64,000 nt of DNA from Janthinobacterium sp. LM6 (GTDB lineage: Bacteria > Pseudomonadota > Gammaproteobacteria > Burkholderiales > Burkholderiaceae_D): contig NZ_CP019510.1 in assembly GCF_002002885.1 (NCBI RefSeq), forward strand, positions 5,642,001-5,706,000, written 5' to 3'. The number at the start of each line of letters is the position of its first letter. Within the stretch, counting starts at the first letter, position 1. This document shows, one piece after another, positions 15,263 to 24,303 of the stretch. A model generated the notes under the pieces. That model worked only from the letters and a program-made list of their open reading frames with translations, was not told the origin of the DNA and did no database searches. The position numbers were made by a program, and so were the translations under genes.

Positions 15263-15849
15263 CAGTGCTCCTTGGAAGATGAAGAGGTGGCGGCCGCCTC
15301 CGGCCCGTTCAGCAGCACATGCAATTTTTGCATGGTGGCCCAGTTGCGCGAGGTGACGCCATCGCCGAGCAGCGCGCCCAGCGCCGCCACCACCTTGCTG
15401 GCCAACACGCCGTCGGGACACCAGGCATACGCAGCCCAGCGCCCCAGGACCAGCGCTTCCGGCTGCCACGGCCGCTGCGCCAGGGGCGCCAGGCGCTGCA
15501 TGTCGGCCGGATTGTTCAGCACCAAGGTCAGCAGACGCGCCGCATCGGCCGCCGGCGCCAGGGTGTTTTGTTCGATCAGTTCGGCAAACTGGCTGGCCGA
15601 CAGCACCGTCACCCGGGCCGCCACGCCCAGTTTCAGCACCAGCGCTTCCTCGATGCGGGCAGCGGCGTCGGCCGGCGCGACCTTGCCGCCGTCATACACG
15701 ACGTTGCCACTGTTGAGCACGGTGCGCACCTGCGCAAAACCCAGGTCGCCCAGCAGCTTGCGCAGGTCGGCCATGGCCACGCGCTTGGCGCGGCCGACAT
15801 TGATCCCGCGCAAAAGCGCCACTTGCTGACTATTTTCCATCTGTGCCAT
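15262..15849 (-). CDS. DUF1697 domain protein
   Basis: Cytosolic protein of 195 residues with the DUF1697 signature QQVALLRGINVGRAKRVAMADLRKLL at the N-terminus and VRTVLNSGNVVYDG. The family is widespread and uncharacterised. AAGGAG precedes the ATG at 15849. It is the first gene of the three-gene coupled unit DUF1697-DUF3224-small membrane protein and lies 15 bases after the stop of the sensor kinase gene, so it may also be read through from there. Confidence 0.87.
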   Translation of the reverse strand: MAQMENSQQVALLRGINVGRAKRVAMADLRKLLGDLGFAQVRTVLNSGNVVYDGGKVAPADAAARIEEALVLKLGVAARVTVLSASQFAELIEQNTLAPAADAARLLTLVLNNPADMQRLAPLAQRPWQPEALVLGRWAAYAWCPDGVLASKVVAALGALLGDGVTSRNWATMQKLHVLLNGPEAAATSSSSKEH

Positions 15850-15864
15850 GTGTTGTCTCCTTGC

Positions 15865-17442
15865 CTATGCCTGGCCGGCCGGAACGCTGGCGGCGCCTTC
15901 CGGCAATGGCGTCACCTTGGGCAGGCGCAGCAGGAACGTCGCGCCCTGCCCCAAGGTGCTGCTGACCGTGATGGTGCCGCCAAACTGCTTGGCAATCAAG
16001 TTGAATACGATATTCAAGCCCAGGCCCGTGCCGCCCTGTCCGCGCCGCGTGGTGACAAACGGGTCGAACACACGGTCGAGCATGTCGGGCGCGATGCCGC
16101 GGCCATTGTCGCGCACCTGCATGGCGATCCAGTCGTTGTCGCCGTGCACGCCGATATGGATGTGGCCATCCGTGTCCGCATCGAAAGCGTGCTCGACGCA
16201 GTTCAGGACCAGGTTGGTCAGCACCTGCGCCAGCGCGCCCGGATAGCTGTCGAGCATGATGCCGGGCGGGCAATCGATATCGATGCGGATGCGTGTCTTT
16301 TTCAGGGTCGGCTGCAGGCTCGAGATGACTTCGCCGATATAGTCGCGCAATTCGAACAAACGTCGCGCCTCGCTGACCTGGTCGACGGCGATCTGCTTGA
16401 AGCTGTGGATCAGGTGCGCGGCGCGGTAGGCATTGTTCATGATCAGGCGCGCGCTTTCGCCGGCCGTTTCCAGGTAGCGCACGATATCGGTCTTTTTGAC
16501 GCTGCCGCCCGCCACCGCCGCACTGATGTGATCGGTGGCTTCCTTCAGCACCGATGCGCTGGTCAGCGCGATGCCGACCGGGGTGTTGATTTCATGCGCC
16601 ACGCCCGCCACCAGGCTGCCCAGCGAGGCCAGGCGTTCCGACTGCAGCAACGATTCCTGCGCCCGGCGCAATTCGTCCATGGCTTGCGCCGTCTCCTGCT
16701 GCGAGCGGCGCGCCATGTCTTCCGCCTCGCGGCTGCCCTCGATGATGGACTTGAGCTTGCGCTGCACGGCATTGAAGCCGCGGATCACGTCGCCCAGCTC
16801 GTCGCGCCGGTTTTCCGGCAGCTCTTCGACGTCGGCGCTGCCGCGCGTGGCCAGGTCGAACAAGCCGTCGCGCAACTGTTTCAATGGGCCGAAGACGATG
16901 CGCAGGCTCAGCGCCAGGGCGCCCACCAAAATGATGTCAAGTAGCAACACTTCCAGCACCTTGCGCCGCACTTCGCCGCGCAGGGCCGCATCGATCTGGG
17001 CACGGCTGAAATTGACGATGACCTTGCCGACGATCACCGGCTTGCCGCCCGTGGCCGCCGCCACGGCGTCGCGGAACACCAGCGGCGCCTCGACGGGCGT
17101 GCCGCCCATGGCCACGTCGGCCGTCAGCGGCACCAGGGTACCCGCCGCGTCGCGCACTTCGCCCGCGAACAGGCCGACCGAGGCGTCGTAGACGCGGATG
17201 CCGACCAGTTCCGGCGGCAGCATTTCGGCCGCGACGATGCTGTCGACCTTGGATTTGTCGAGGTCCCACAGGGCGGACGGCAAGCTGGTCTGCAAGCGCG
17301 TCAGCACGCCGCTGCGCAGGCGCGCGCTGCCCGATTCGAGTTCCTTGCTCAAGGTATATTGGGTATAGCTACCCGAAATGCCCAGCACCAGGGTGACGAT
17401 CACGACAAAAAGCAGGGTCAGCCGGACTTGGATACTCACCAT
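15865..17442 (-). CDS. Orphan sensor histidine kinase
   Basis: Membrane sensor of 525 residues. Helix 1 is at about 8-24 and helix 2 at 164-182, bracketing a periplasmic sensor region of about 140 residues. A HAMP linker (about 183-236) and a coiled coil follow. The phosphorylated histidine is H283 in GSLVAGVAHEINTPVGIAL, an NtrB/RstB-like H box. The ATP-binding domain has QVLTNLVLNCVEHAF, VRDNGRGI, FDPF and GGTGLGL. No response regulator gene is adjacent, so its partner is elsewhere. The DUF1697 gene begins 15 bases downstream. A signal cannot be predicted. Confidence 0.88.
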   Translation of the reverse strand: MVSIQVRLTLLFVVIVTLVLGISGSYTQYTLSKELESGSARLRSGVLTRLQTSLPSALWDLDKSKVDSIVAAEMLPPELVGIRVYDASVGLFAGEVRDAAGTLVPLTADVAMGGTPVEAPLVFRDAVAAATGGKPVIVGKVIVNFSRAQIDAALRGEVRRKVLEVLLLDIILVGALALSLRIVFGPLKQLRDGLFDLATRGSADVEELPENRRDELGDVIRGFNAVQRKLKSIIEGSREAEDMARRSQQETAQAMDELRRAQESLLQSERLASLGSLVAGVAHEINTPVGIALTSASVLKEATDHISAAVAGGSVKKTDIVRYLETAGESARLIMNNAYRAAHLIHSFKQIAVDQVSEARRLFELRDYIGEVISSLQPTLKKTRIRIDIDCPPGIMLDSYPGALAQVLTNLVLNCVEHAFDADTDGHIHIGVHGDNDWIAMQVRDNGRGIAPDMLDRVFDPFVTTRRGQGGTGLGLNIVFNLIAKQFGGTITVSSTLGQGATFLLRLPKVTPLPEGAASVPAGQA

Positions 17443-17588
17443 CGATCAACACTCCCCGGGCCAGGCCGCCAGCCCGCGGCGCGGGCGCAGTGACGTCAGC
17501 GGACAACAGCCTGAATCAAATGTACGGTATGACATGCTTATTGGCAAGATTTACAGCAATGCCGTTTTCCACCAGGCCTTGATACAGG

Positions 17589-17619
17589 TTGAGACATTGC
17601 GTCATGGCAATGGTAATAT
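17589..17619 (+). promoter_or_regulatory. Possible promoter of the HDOD gene pair
   Basis: TTGAGA at 17589 and TAATAT at 17614 are 19 bases apart, 25 bases before the first ATG of the pair. The spacer is longer than ideal. Confidence 0.35.
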
Positions 17620-17643
17620 CCCGCAATCATCTAAGGAGTCGTC

Positions 17644-17982
17644 ATGGCGGTCATGCATCAACATCTACCCCTGGAACAAGTTCGTCCTGGCATGGTTTTG
17701 TCGGATGTATTGCTCGATGCGCATGGACAAGTGCTGTTGCCGCAAGGCGCGGTATTGACGGAAAACATGCTGGCCCTGATGCCGCGCCACAACATCGACA
17801 TGTTGCCGATCCAGGCGCCGCCCCCCTCGCCGGAAGAAATCGCCGCGCAACAGGCGGCCGACAGCGAACGGCTGGCCTACCTGTTCCGCAAACATGACCC
17901 GGAGGATCCCCTGGACGCGGCCACGACCTTGCTGCGCAGCTATGTCACGGCTTACCGCCTGGGCACGGGAGAGGCCGCATGA
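17644..17982 (+). CDS. Small protein partnered with an HDOD protein (DUF3391-like)
   Basis: 112 residues. The N-terminal half, LEQVRPGMVLSDVLLDAHGQVLLPQGAVLTENMLAL, resembles the short domain that stands before HD-GYP or HD hydrolase domains in many signalling proteins (a DUF3391-like turn around RPGM and G-LLP-G). The C-terminal half is charged and helical. AAGGAG stands 7 bases before the start. The stop overlaps the HDOD gene as ATGA, so the two are translated together, as if a normally fused two-domain protein were split. Function unknown. Confidence 0.75.
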   Translation: MAVMHQHLPLEQVRPGMVLSDVLLDAHGQVLLPQGAVLTENMLALMPRHNIDMLPIQAPPPSPEEIAAQQAADSERLAYLFRKHDPEDPLDAATTLLRSYVTAYRLGTGEAA

Positions 17983-18824
17983 GCACCCAGCTGACGCTCG
18001 ACGACATCGTCGCCCACCTCGATGACTTGCCCTCGCTGCCCGCCGTCGTCATGGAACTATTGAACAGCATCGACCAGGAAGACGTCGATATTTCCGTGCT
18101 GGCCAAAAAAGTGTCGTACGACCAGGCGCTGACGGCGAAAACCCTGCGCCTGGCCAACTCGTCGCAATATGGCTTGCAAGTGAAAGCCACCACCATTCAG
18201 CAGGCGATCACTTACCTGGGCTTCCAGACCACGCGCAGCCTGATCACGTCGGCGGCCATCACGGGTTGCTTCCCGGAAGGACGCTGCCCCGGTTTCGACG
18301 ACAAGGCCTTCTGGCGCCATTCGGTGGCGACGGCCGCCTGCGCCAAGGTGCTGGCGCGGCAAATCCGCTTCAACCAGGATTACGCGTTCACGGCCGGCTT
18401 GCTGCACAACATCGGCCGCCTGGTGCTGGTCAGCAGTTTTCCCACGCATTATGCGCAAGTCATCGCACACCAGGCGGCGCACGATTGCAGCCTGCTCGAA
18501 GCGGAGCAAACCGTGCTGGGCGTGGATCACGTGCAGGCCGGCGTGGCGCTGGCCGAACACTGGAATTTTTCCGACACGATGCGCCTGGCGCTGGGCAACT
18601 ATCTGCAGCCGGAAACGCCGGGAGCAGGCTTCCTCGCGTCGCTGATCCACGTGGCCAATGCCGTCGTCTGCGCGCTCGACCTGGCGCAGGCGGGCGACGA
18701 CATGGTGCCGCGCGTCTCGCCGGTGGCCTGGGATGCCCTGGGCTTGGGCGAAGACACGTATCTGCAGCTGTTCCGCGAAACGGAACTGCGCTACGACGAA
18801 ATCACCTCGGCCTTGTTAAGCTGA
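17979..18824 (+). CDS. HDOD domain protein
   Basis: Cytosolic signalling protein of 281 residues. The HDOD domain (about 15-215) reads LPSLPAVVMELLNSI, AKTLRLANSSQYGL, and TAGLLHNIGRLVL, where the usual HD pair has become HN, so metal-dependent phosphohydrolase activity is not expected. HDOD proteins act as scaffolds in chemotaxis, cyclic-di-GMP and stress signalling. It overlaps the small partner gene upstream. No other domain is attached. Confidence 0.87.
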   Translation: MSTQLTLDDIVAHLDDLPSLPAVVMELLNSIDQEDVDISVLAKKVSYDQALTAKTLRLANSSQYGLQVKATTIQQAITYLGFQTTRSLITSAAITGCFPEGRCPGFDDKAFWRHSVATAACAKVLARQIRFNQDYAFTAGLLHNIGRLVLVSSFPTHYAQVIAHQAAHDCSLLEAEQTVLGVDHVQAGVALAEHWNFSDTMRLALGNYLQPETPGAGFLASLIHVANAVVCALDLAQAGDDMVPRVSPVAWDALGLGEDTYLQLFRETELRYDEITSALLS

Positions 18825-18973
18825 CTCGGCAGGCAAAGCCGCAAACGCAAACGGCCCTCGCCTGAGGGCGAAAGCCGTTATGGGTACTGCCATCATTCCA
18901 CCTTGCCCGGTCCACGCCAGCCTGTTGCCGCCAGCAGCTACGCAAGCGGCACAGTCAGCGCGCCACCACCGCA

Positions 18974-19300
18974 TCAGTGCGCGTAATTCGATTCTTGCGC
19001 ATCGCCGCGGTCTTCCGCTTTTGGACGGCCCTGGGCGTCGGACAGGCGATACTTGGTGCGGCGGTCGCCCATCAAGTCGCGCAGGTCACGAATGCTCATG
19101 CCCGTCACTTCGTGCATGCGGATCAGCAGCGAGGCGCCGACCGGCAAGCGGTGGTGGCGGATCTTGCTGATGACGGGTGGCGCCACTTCAAGCAGACGCG
19201 ACAGGGCTGCATCGTTTTTCAGCTGCATCTTGCTCAGCAGAATATCCAGCAGGTGGTTCGGGTTGTAACTCTCTTGCGATGCTAATGCATGATGTGCCAT
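18974..19300 (-). CDS. Small helix-turn-helix-like protein, Cro/CI type
   Basis: 108 residues. The central part LSKMQLKNDAALSRLLEVAPPVISKIRHHRLPVG fits a Cro/CI-type helix-turn-helix: helices around ALSRLL and PPVISKIRHHR. VGASLLIRMHEVTGMSIRDLRDLMG follows and is typical of lambda-repressor-like folds. The tail is polar and probably disordered. GAGGAAAAATC before the ATG is a good ribosome binding site. The gene stands alone, with a long non-coding stretch upstream. It is likely a DNA-binding regulator; target unknown. Confidence 0.78.
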   Translation of the reverse strand: MAHHALASQESYNPNHLLDILLSKMQLKNDAALSRLLEVAPPVISKIRHHRLPVGASLLIRMHEVTGMSIRDLRDLMGDRRTKYRLSDAQGRPKAEDRGDAQESNYAH

Positions 19301-19987
19301 GATTTTTCCTCGTCTGGTGAATGTAGAAAATAATGCCGATACGAACTTAAGGCTGGCTTAGAGTGTTCAAATAAACGTCTGTCCATCGGATTCAGCCCTC
19401 CCCCGCCCTTCCTCCGTATCGCACTGCCTGCACAGGACTCGCACAGCCACGCCCAGCCAACGTACGCAACTTGCCGCGTGAGTAAAAGCACGTGCAATCC
19501 ACTAAAATGAATTGCATATAAGGCAATATACTAGCCCAAACACGCGGCATCTGCGCCTCGCGCAAACTTCCTGATTGTTAAATATCAATCAAGCTGCTGG
19601 TTGGCTTGGCAACGATGCTATTTCAACACATTAGGATGCCAGCGGGCGCACACAAGGCTTTGCAGCAACTTGTTACAAATCAATGGTGTCGCACGGCAAC
19701 AAATGCTTTTAAGCATCACGATGCAAGCGGACATAGACAGGCGACAACCTTGTCGGCAAGGTAAGCACAACATGGCCCGCCCCGGCGATTTACGCTAAAC
19801 TATGGCCTGAAATTGCAGCGAGCCTGCCGCCGGGCAGCCAGAGGCGCCCGGCCGGTCATCCACCGCCTCCCGCCCCGAGCGGCGCACAGCGCAAGCCCCC
19901 TGCCCAGCTTATTTGCAGCCACACTGATTTGCTCCATTATTTGTCCCACTTATTTGCCGCCACATTTACCGATAAGCACCCGACGCC
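19301..19987. other. 687-base non-coding stretch before miaB, rich in short dyads
   Basis: No credible gene. Dyads seen: TGATTG-TTAAATAT-CAATCA (19572-19591), ATGCTT-TT-AAGCAT (19703-19716) and CGACAA-CC-TTGTCG (19742-19755). The left end must hold the promoter of the leftward HTH-like gene and the right end that of miaB. The density of dyads in 200 bases suggests a regulatory region or a small RNA. Confidence 0.5.
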
Positions 19988-21355
19988 ATGCAGAAAAAAG
20001 TATTCATTAAAACCTTCGGCTGCCAGATGAACGAGTACGACTCGGACAAGATGGCCGACGTGCTGGGCGCCTCCGATGGCCTGGTGCGCACGGACACGCC
20101 GGAAGACGCCGATGTGATCCTGCTCAATACCTGCTCCGTGCGCGAAAAGGCGCAGGAAAAAGTGTTTTCCGACCTGGGCCGTCTGCGCGAGCTGAAACTG
20201 GCCAAGCCGCACCTCTTGATCGGCGTGGGCGGCTGCGTGGCGTCGCAGGAAGGCGACGCCATCGTCAAGCGGGCGCCGTATGTCGACATGGTCTTCGGCC
20301 CGCAAACCCTGCACCGCCTGCCGCAGATGATCGAGCTGCGCCGCGCCAGCGGCGACGCGCAAGTGGACATCAGCTTCCCGGAAATCGAAAAGTTCGACCA
20401 CATGCCGCCGGCCAAGGTGGAAGGCGCCTCGGCGTTCGTTTCCATCATGGAAGGCTGCAGCAAATATTGCAGCTACTGCGTCGTGCCCTACACGCGCGGC
20501 GAGGAAGTGTCGCGCCGCTTCGAGGACGTGCTGACGGAAGTGGCGGGCCTGGCCGCCCAGGGCGTCAAGGAAATCACCCTGCTGGGGCAAAACGTCAACG
20601 CCTACCGTGGCGCGATGGAAGGCGGCGAGATCGCCGACTTTGCCCTGCTGCTCGAATACGTGGCCGACATCCCCGGCATTGCACGCATGCGCTTCGTCAC
20701 CAGCCACCCGAAGGAATTCACGCAGCGCCTGATCGACGCCTACGCCAAAATTCCGCAGCTGGTCGACCACCTGTACCTGCCCGCGCAGCACGGCTCCGAC
20801 AAGGTGCTCGGCGCCATGAAGCGCGGCTACACGGGCCTCGAATACAAGTCCATCATCCGCCGCATCCGCGCCGTACGCCCGAACATGGCCATTTCGTCCG
20901 ACTTCATCGTCGGTTTCCCCGGCGAGACCCAGGCCGACTTCGACGCCATGATGAAGCTGATCGCCGACGTGGGCTTCGACAACAGCTACAGCTTCATCTT
21001 CAGCAAGCGCCCCGGCACGCCGGCCGCCAGCCTGGAAGACGACACGCCGCATGAAGTCAAGCTGGCTCGCTTGCAACAGTTGCAGGCGGCCATCGACGCC
21101 AACACGCGCAAATACAGCCTGGCCATGGTCGGCACCGTGCAAACCATCCTCGTCGAAGGCCGTTCGAAGAAGGACACGATAGATCGCGAACTGCAAGGCC
21201 GCACGGAAAACAACCGCGTGGTCAATTTCGACGCCGGCCCCGACGGTTTGCAATTGATCGGCCAGCTGGTCGACGTGCGCATCACCGAAAGCCATTCCTA
21301 CACCCTGCGCGGCGAACTCGTCGCCAGCGCACCCGCATTGAAAAGAGCCAGTTGA
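19988..21355 (+). CDS. miaB: tRNA-2-methylthio-N6-dimethylallyladenosine synthase
   Basis: Radical-SAM methylthiotransferase, 455 residues, that adds the 2-methylthio group to i6A37 of tRNAs reading UNN codons. The N-terminal domain has cysteines C12, C49 and C83 for the auxiliary iron-sulphur cluster. The radical-SAM triad is C157, C161 and C164 in [22 protein letters not shown] domain ends the protein. The TTG start of phoH overlaps its stop, giving the conserved miaB-phoH-ybeY order. Confidence 0.96.
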   Translation: MQKKVFIKTFGCQMNEYDSDKMADVLGASDGLVRTDTPEDADVILLNTCSVREKAQEKVFSDLGRLRELKLAKPHLLIGVGGCVASQEGDAIVKRAPYVDMVFGPQTLHRLPQMIELRRASGDAQVDISFPEIEKFDHMPPAKVEGASAFVSIMEGCSKYCSYCVVPYTRGEEVSRRFEDVLTEVAGLAAQGVKEITLLGQNVNAYRGAMEGGEIADFALLLEYVADIPGIARMRFVTSHPKEFTQRLIDAYAKIPQLVDHLYLPAQHGSDKVLGAMKRGYTGLEYKSIIRRIRAVRPNMAISSDFIVGFPGETQADFDAMMKLIADVGFDNSYSFIFSKRPGTPAASLEDDTPHEVKLARLQQLQAAIDANTRKYSLAMVGTVQTILVEGRSKKDTIDRELQGRTENNRVVNFDAGPDGLQLIGQLVDVRITESHSYTLRGELVASAPALKRAS

Positions 21356-22416
21356 AAACCAAAGCCCCGATACAGCCGCATTACTTCATTCCCGAGCCGC
21401 TCGACAACACGCGCCTGGCGCACCTGTGCGGCCCCCTCGATGAAAACCTGCGCCAGATTTCCGCCGCCCTCGACGTGACGATCTTCCGCCGCGGCGAGAA
21501 ATTCATCGTCGGCGGCAGCAATGCCGAACGGGCCGTGGAAATCCTCGAACAGTTCTACGCCATCGCCAACAAGGTCGTGCCGCTGGAAGAAGTACAGCTG
21601 GCCCTGGTGGAACAGCGCGCCGGCCTGTCCGCCGCCTCGGAACACCACGCCAACGCACCCGCCAGCACCTTCGTCGAGCCGGACATCGCCAGCCCCGTGC
21701 TGAAAACACGGCGCGCCGACCTGCGCGGGCGCACGCCGCACCAGATCGCCTACCTGCGCGACATCCTTGAACACGACATCAGCTTCGGCGTCGGCCCGGC
21801 GGGCACGGGTAAAACCTACCTGGCCGTCGCCTGCGCCGTCGACGCGCTCGAACGCGACGCCGTCAAGCGCATCATTCTGACGCGCCCCGCCGTCGAAGCG
21901 GGTGAACGCCTGGGCTTCCTGCCGGGCGACCTGGCGCAAAAGGTCGACCCGTATCTGCGTCCCCTCTACGATGCGCTGTATGATTTGCTGGGCTTTGACC
22001 GCACGCAAAAACTGTTTGAAAAACAGGTGATCGAGATCGCCCCGCTGGCCTACATGCGCGGACGCACCCTGAACCACGCCTTCGTCATCCTTGACGAGGC
22101 GCAAAACACCACCGTCGAACAGATGAAGATGTTTTTGACGCGCATCGGCTTCGGCAGCAAGGCCGTGGTGACGGGCGACGTCACGCAAGTCGACCTGCAC
22201 AAGAGCCAGACGAGCGGCCTGATCGACGCCGTGCACGTATTGAAAGACGTGCGCGGCATCGGCTTCACGCAATTTAACAGCACCGACGTGGTGCGCCATC
22301 CGCTCGTCGCGCGCATCGTCGACGCCTACGAAACGGCGCAGGCGGCCAACGCCGACGCCGCCCAGTTACTCCCCTTGTTGAAACCAGCTGCCGCCAAAAA
22401 TGTCCGAAAAAAATAA
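21352..22416 (+). CDS. phoH: PhoH-family ATPase
   Basis: Cytosolic nucleotide-binding protein of 354 residues (PhoH-like, YbeZ type). Walker A is GPAGTGKT at 148-155; Walker B lies in [11 protein letters not shown]. An RNA-binding KH-like region precedes the ATPase. YbeZ-type proteins interact with YbeY and are thought to act in rRNA maturation and decay. It begins with TTG at 21352, overlapping the miaB stop (TTGA), and its end overlaps ybeY by 17 bases. Confidence 0.93.
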   Translation: MKTKAPIQPHYFIPEPLDNTRLAHLCGPLDENLRQISAALDVTIFRRGEKFIVGGSNAERAVEILEQFYAIANKVVPLEEVQLALVEQRAGLSAASEHHANAPASTFVEPDIASPVLKTRRADLRGRTPHQIAYLRDILEHDISFGVGPAGTGKTYLAVACAVDALERDAVKRIILTRPAVEAGERLGFLPGDLAQKVDPYLRPLYDALYDLLGFDRTQKLFEKQVIEIAPLAYMRGRTLNHAFVILDEAQNTTVEQMKMFLTRIGFGSKAVVTGDVTQVDLHKSQTSGLIDAVHVLKDVRGIGFTQFNSTDVVRHPLVARIVDAYETAQAANADAAQLLPLLKPAAAKNVRKK

Positions 22417-22864
22417 ACTGTCCCTGTCCGTGCAATACCCGGACGCCCGCCTGGCTTCCCTGATCACGCGCCCGAAAGTGCGCCGCTGGGTCAAGGCGGC
22501 CCTGTTCGCCCCCGCCGAATTCACCATCCGCTTCGTCGACGCGGAAGAAGGCCGTACCTTGAACCGCGATTACCGCGAAAAGGACTACGCCACCAACGTG
22601 CTGACGTTCGCCTACAACGAAGGCGAAGAGTTAAGCGACGACGAGCCGACGCGCGCCGACATCATCCTGTGCACGGACGTGCTGGAAAAGGAAGCGGCGG
22701 AGCAAAAGAAGAGCGTGGAAGAGCACACGGCCCATCTGATCGTGCATGGCGTGCTGCATGCGCAGGGCTACGACCACATGGATGACGAGGAAGCGGCCGA
22801 AATGGAGGGACTGGAAACGGACATCCTGGCCAAGCTCGGCATCACCGATCCGTACAAGGAGTAA
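22400..22864 (+). CDS. ybeY: Endoribonuclease YbeY
   Basis: Zinc-dependent single-strand endoribonuclease for 16S rRNA 3'-end maturation and ribosome quality control, 154 residues. The metal site is H116-x3-H120-x5-H126 in [35 protein letters not shown] is also a family mark. It overlaps phoH, so the two are made together. Confidence 0.95.
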   Translation: MSEKNKLSLSVQYPDARLASLITRPKVRRWVKAALFAPAEFTIRFVDAEEGRTLNRDYREKDYATNVLTFAYNEGEELSDDEPTRADIILCTDVLEKEAAEQKKSVEEHTAHLIVHGVLHAQGYDHMDDEEAAEMEGLETDILAKLGITDPYKE

Positions 22865-22868
22865 GACC

Positions 22869-23291
22869 ATGGGAACCTGGGCGCTAGATGCCTTCGGCAA
22901 CGACTACGCCATGGATTGGGCGCAGGACTTGCACGAATACAAAACCCTGGAACTGGTCGAGACGACGCTCGACAACGTCATCGACAGCCAGGAAGCGGAG
23001 CTGGAAGCGCCGTTCGCCGCCGAAGCGCTGGCCGCGCTGGAAGTGATCGCGCGCCTCTTGGGCAAGCCGGGCGAGGACGACCCGGCCACGGCGGACGTGG
23101 ACGAGTGGGTGGCCGCCTGCAAGAAGAAGGTGACGCAGCCGCTGCTGGAAAAAGCGCGCCTGGCCTTCGACCGCATCACGGCCGAGACCTCGGAACTGCG
23201 CCAGTTGTGGCAGGACAGCGAGCATTACGCCGACTGGCAGGCCGACGTGGCGGCCTTGCGCGCACGCGTGCTGGGCCCGGACGCCGCGTAA
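22869..23291 (+). CDS. DUF4259 domain protein
   Basis: 140 residues beginning MGTWALDAFGNDYAMDWAQDL, the signature of DUF4259, a family with no known activity. The rest is helical and acidic. Its start at 22869 is 4 bases after the ybeY stop, with AAGGAGTAAGACC as a good ribosome binding site reaching into ybeY. It interrupts the common ybeY-corC order and may be a local insertion, though base composition is like its neighbours. Confidence 0.85.
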   Translation: MGTWALDAFGNDYAMDWAQDLHEYKTLELVETTLDNVIDSQEAELEAPFAAEALAALEVIARLLGKPGEDDPATADVDEWVAACKKKVTQPLLEKARLAFDRITAETSELRQLWQDSEHYADWQADVAALRARVLGPDAA

Positions 23292-23339
23292 AACATCGGG
23301 CAACGGCGCACTTCAACGTATTAAATTTGCATCAAAAGC

Positions 23340-23359
23340 GGGGAAATCCGGTATTCCCC
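23340..23359 (+). terminator. Weak hairpin between the DUF4259 gene and corC
   Basis: GGGGAA / TTCCCC around an 8-base loop, followed by CACTTTT. It may partly end the miaB-ybeY transcript before a new promoter for corC. Confidence 0.4.
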
Positions 23360-23408
23360 CACTTTTGGTGTATCCTATATCCCTTCGCAACAACGGCTCA
23401 CGCCTCCT

Positions 23409-24287
23409 ATGCCCGAGCACCCTAGTGGCGTCAGAACTGACGTCAAGCCCCACCGGTCACTGTTTGAACGCCTGACCGCACTCATTTCCCCCGAGCCAGA
23501 GAACCGTGCAGAATTGCTCGAAGTTCTACACGATGCGCATGAACGCAAGCTGATCGACGCCGACGCCCTGTCGATGATCGAAGGCGTGTTCCAGGTATCG
23601 GATCTCTGTGCGCGCGACATCATGATTCCCCGCTCGCAAATGGATGTCATCGACATCAGCAAGCCGATCGAGGAATGGATGCCGGAAGTCCTGTCCACCG
23701 CCCACTCGCGCTTCCCCGCGATCGAAGGCGAGCGCGACAAGGTCATCGGCATCCTGCTGGCGAAAGACTTGCTGCGTTATTACGCTGAAGAAACTTTCGA
23801 CGTGCGCGACATGCTGCGCCCCGCCATCTTCATCCCCGAATCGAAACGCCTGAATGTGCTGCTGCGCGATTTCCGCGCCAACCACAATCACATGGCCATC
23901 GTCGTCGATGAATACAGCGGCGTCGCCGGCCTGATCACCATCGAAGACGTGCTGGAACAGATCGTCGGCGACATCGAGGACGAATACGACTTCGACGAAG
24001 CCGAGGACAACATCCTGTCGCTGAAGGAAGGCCAGTTCGGCCCCCGCTGGAGAGTCAAGGCGCTGACCGAGATCGAACAGTTCAACGAAGAAGTGGGCAG
24101 CCACCTGGTGGACGACGACGTCGACACCATCGGCGGCCTCGTTTCGAAGTACCTGGGCCGCATGGCGCACAAGGGCGATATTTTCGACCTGGGCAACCTG
24201 CGCTTCGAGGTGCTGCGCGCCGATGCGCGCCAGGTGCACGTGCTGCTCGTCGAGCGCCTGCCCAACGTGCCGGAACTGGAACTCTGA
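23409..24287 (+). CDS. corC: HlyC/CorC-family CBS-domain protein
   Basis: Cytosolic protein of 292 residues: two CBS domains (about 70-190, with ARDIMIPRSQMDVIDIS and NHMAIVVDEYSGVAGLITIEDVLEQIVGDI) and a C-terminal CorC_HlyC domain (about 205-285). The family assists magnesium and cobalt efflux. No membrane part is present. It lies just before lnt, the usual corC-lnt order. Confidence 0.92.
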   Translation: MPEHPSGVRTDVKPHRSLFERLTALISPEPENRAELLEVLHDAHERKLIDADALSMIEGVFQVSDLCARDIMIPRSQMDVIDISKPIEEWMPEVLSTAHSRFPAIEGERDKVIGILLAKDLLRYYAEETFDVRDMLRPAIFIPESKRLNVLLRDFRANHNHMAIVVDEYSGVAGLITIEDVLEQIVGDIEDEYDFDEAEDNILSLKEGQFGPRWRVKALTEIEQFNEEVGSHLVDDDVDTIGGLVSKYLGRMAHKGDIFDLGNLRFEVLRADARQVHVLLVERLPNVPELEL

Positions 24288-24303
24288 CATGCGCGTCCTG
24301 TAA

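Noticed and set aside
15319-16944. 541-codon plus-strand frame over the DUF1697 and sensor-kinase genes
   Set aside because: Antisense shadow; it spans two convincing genes on the other strand.
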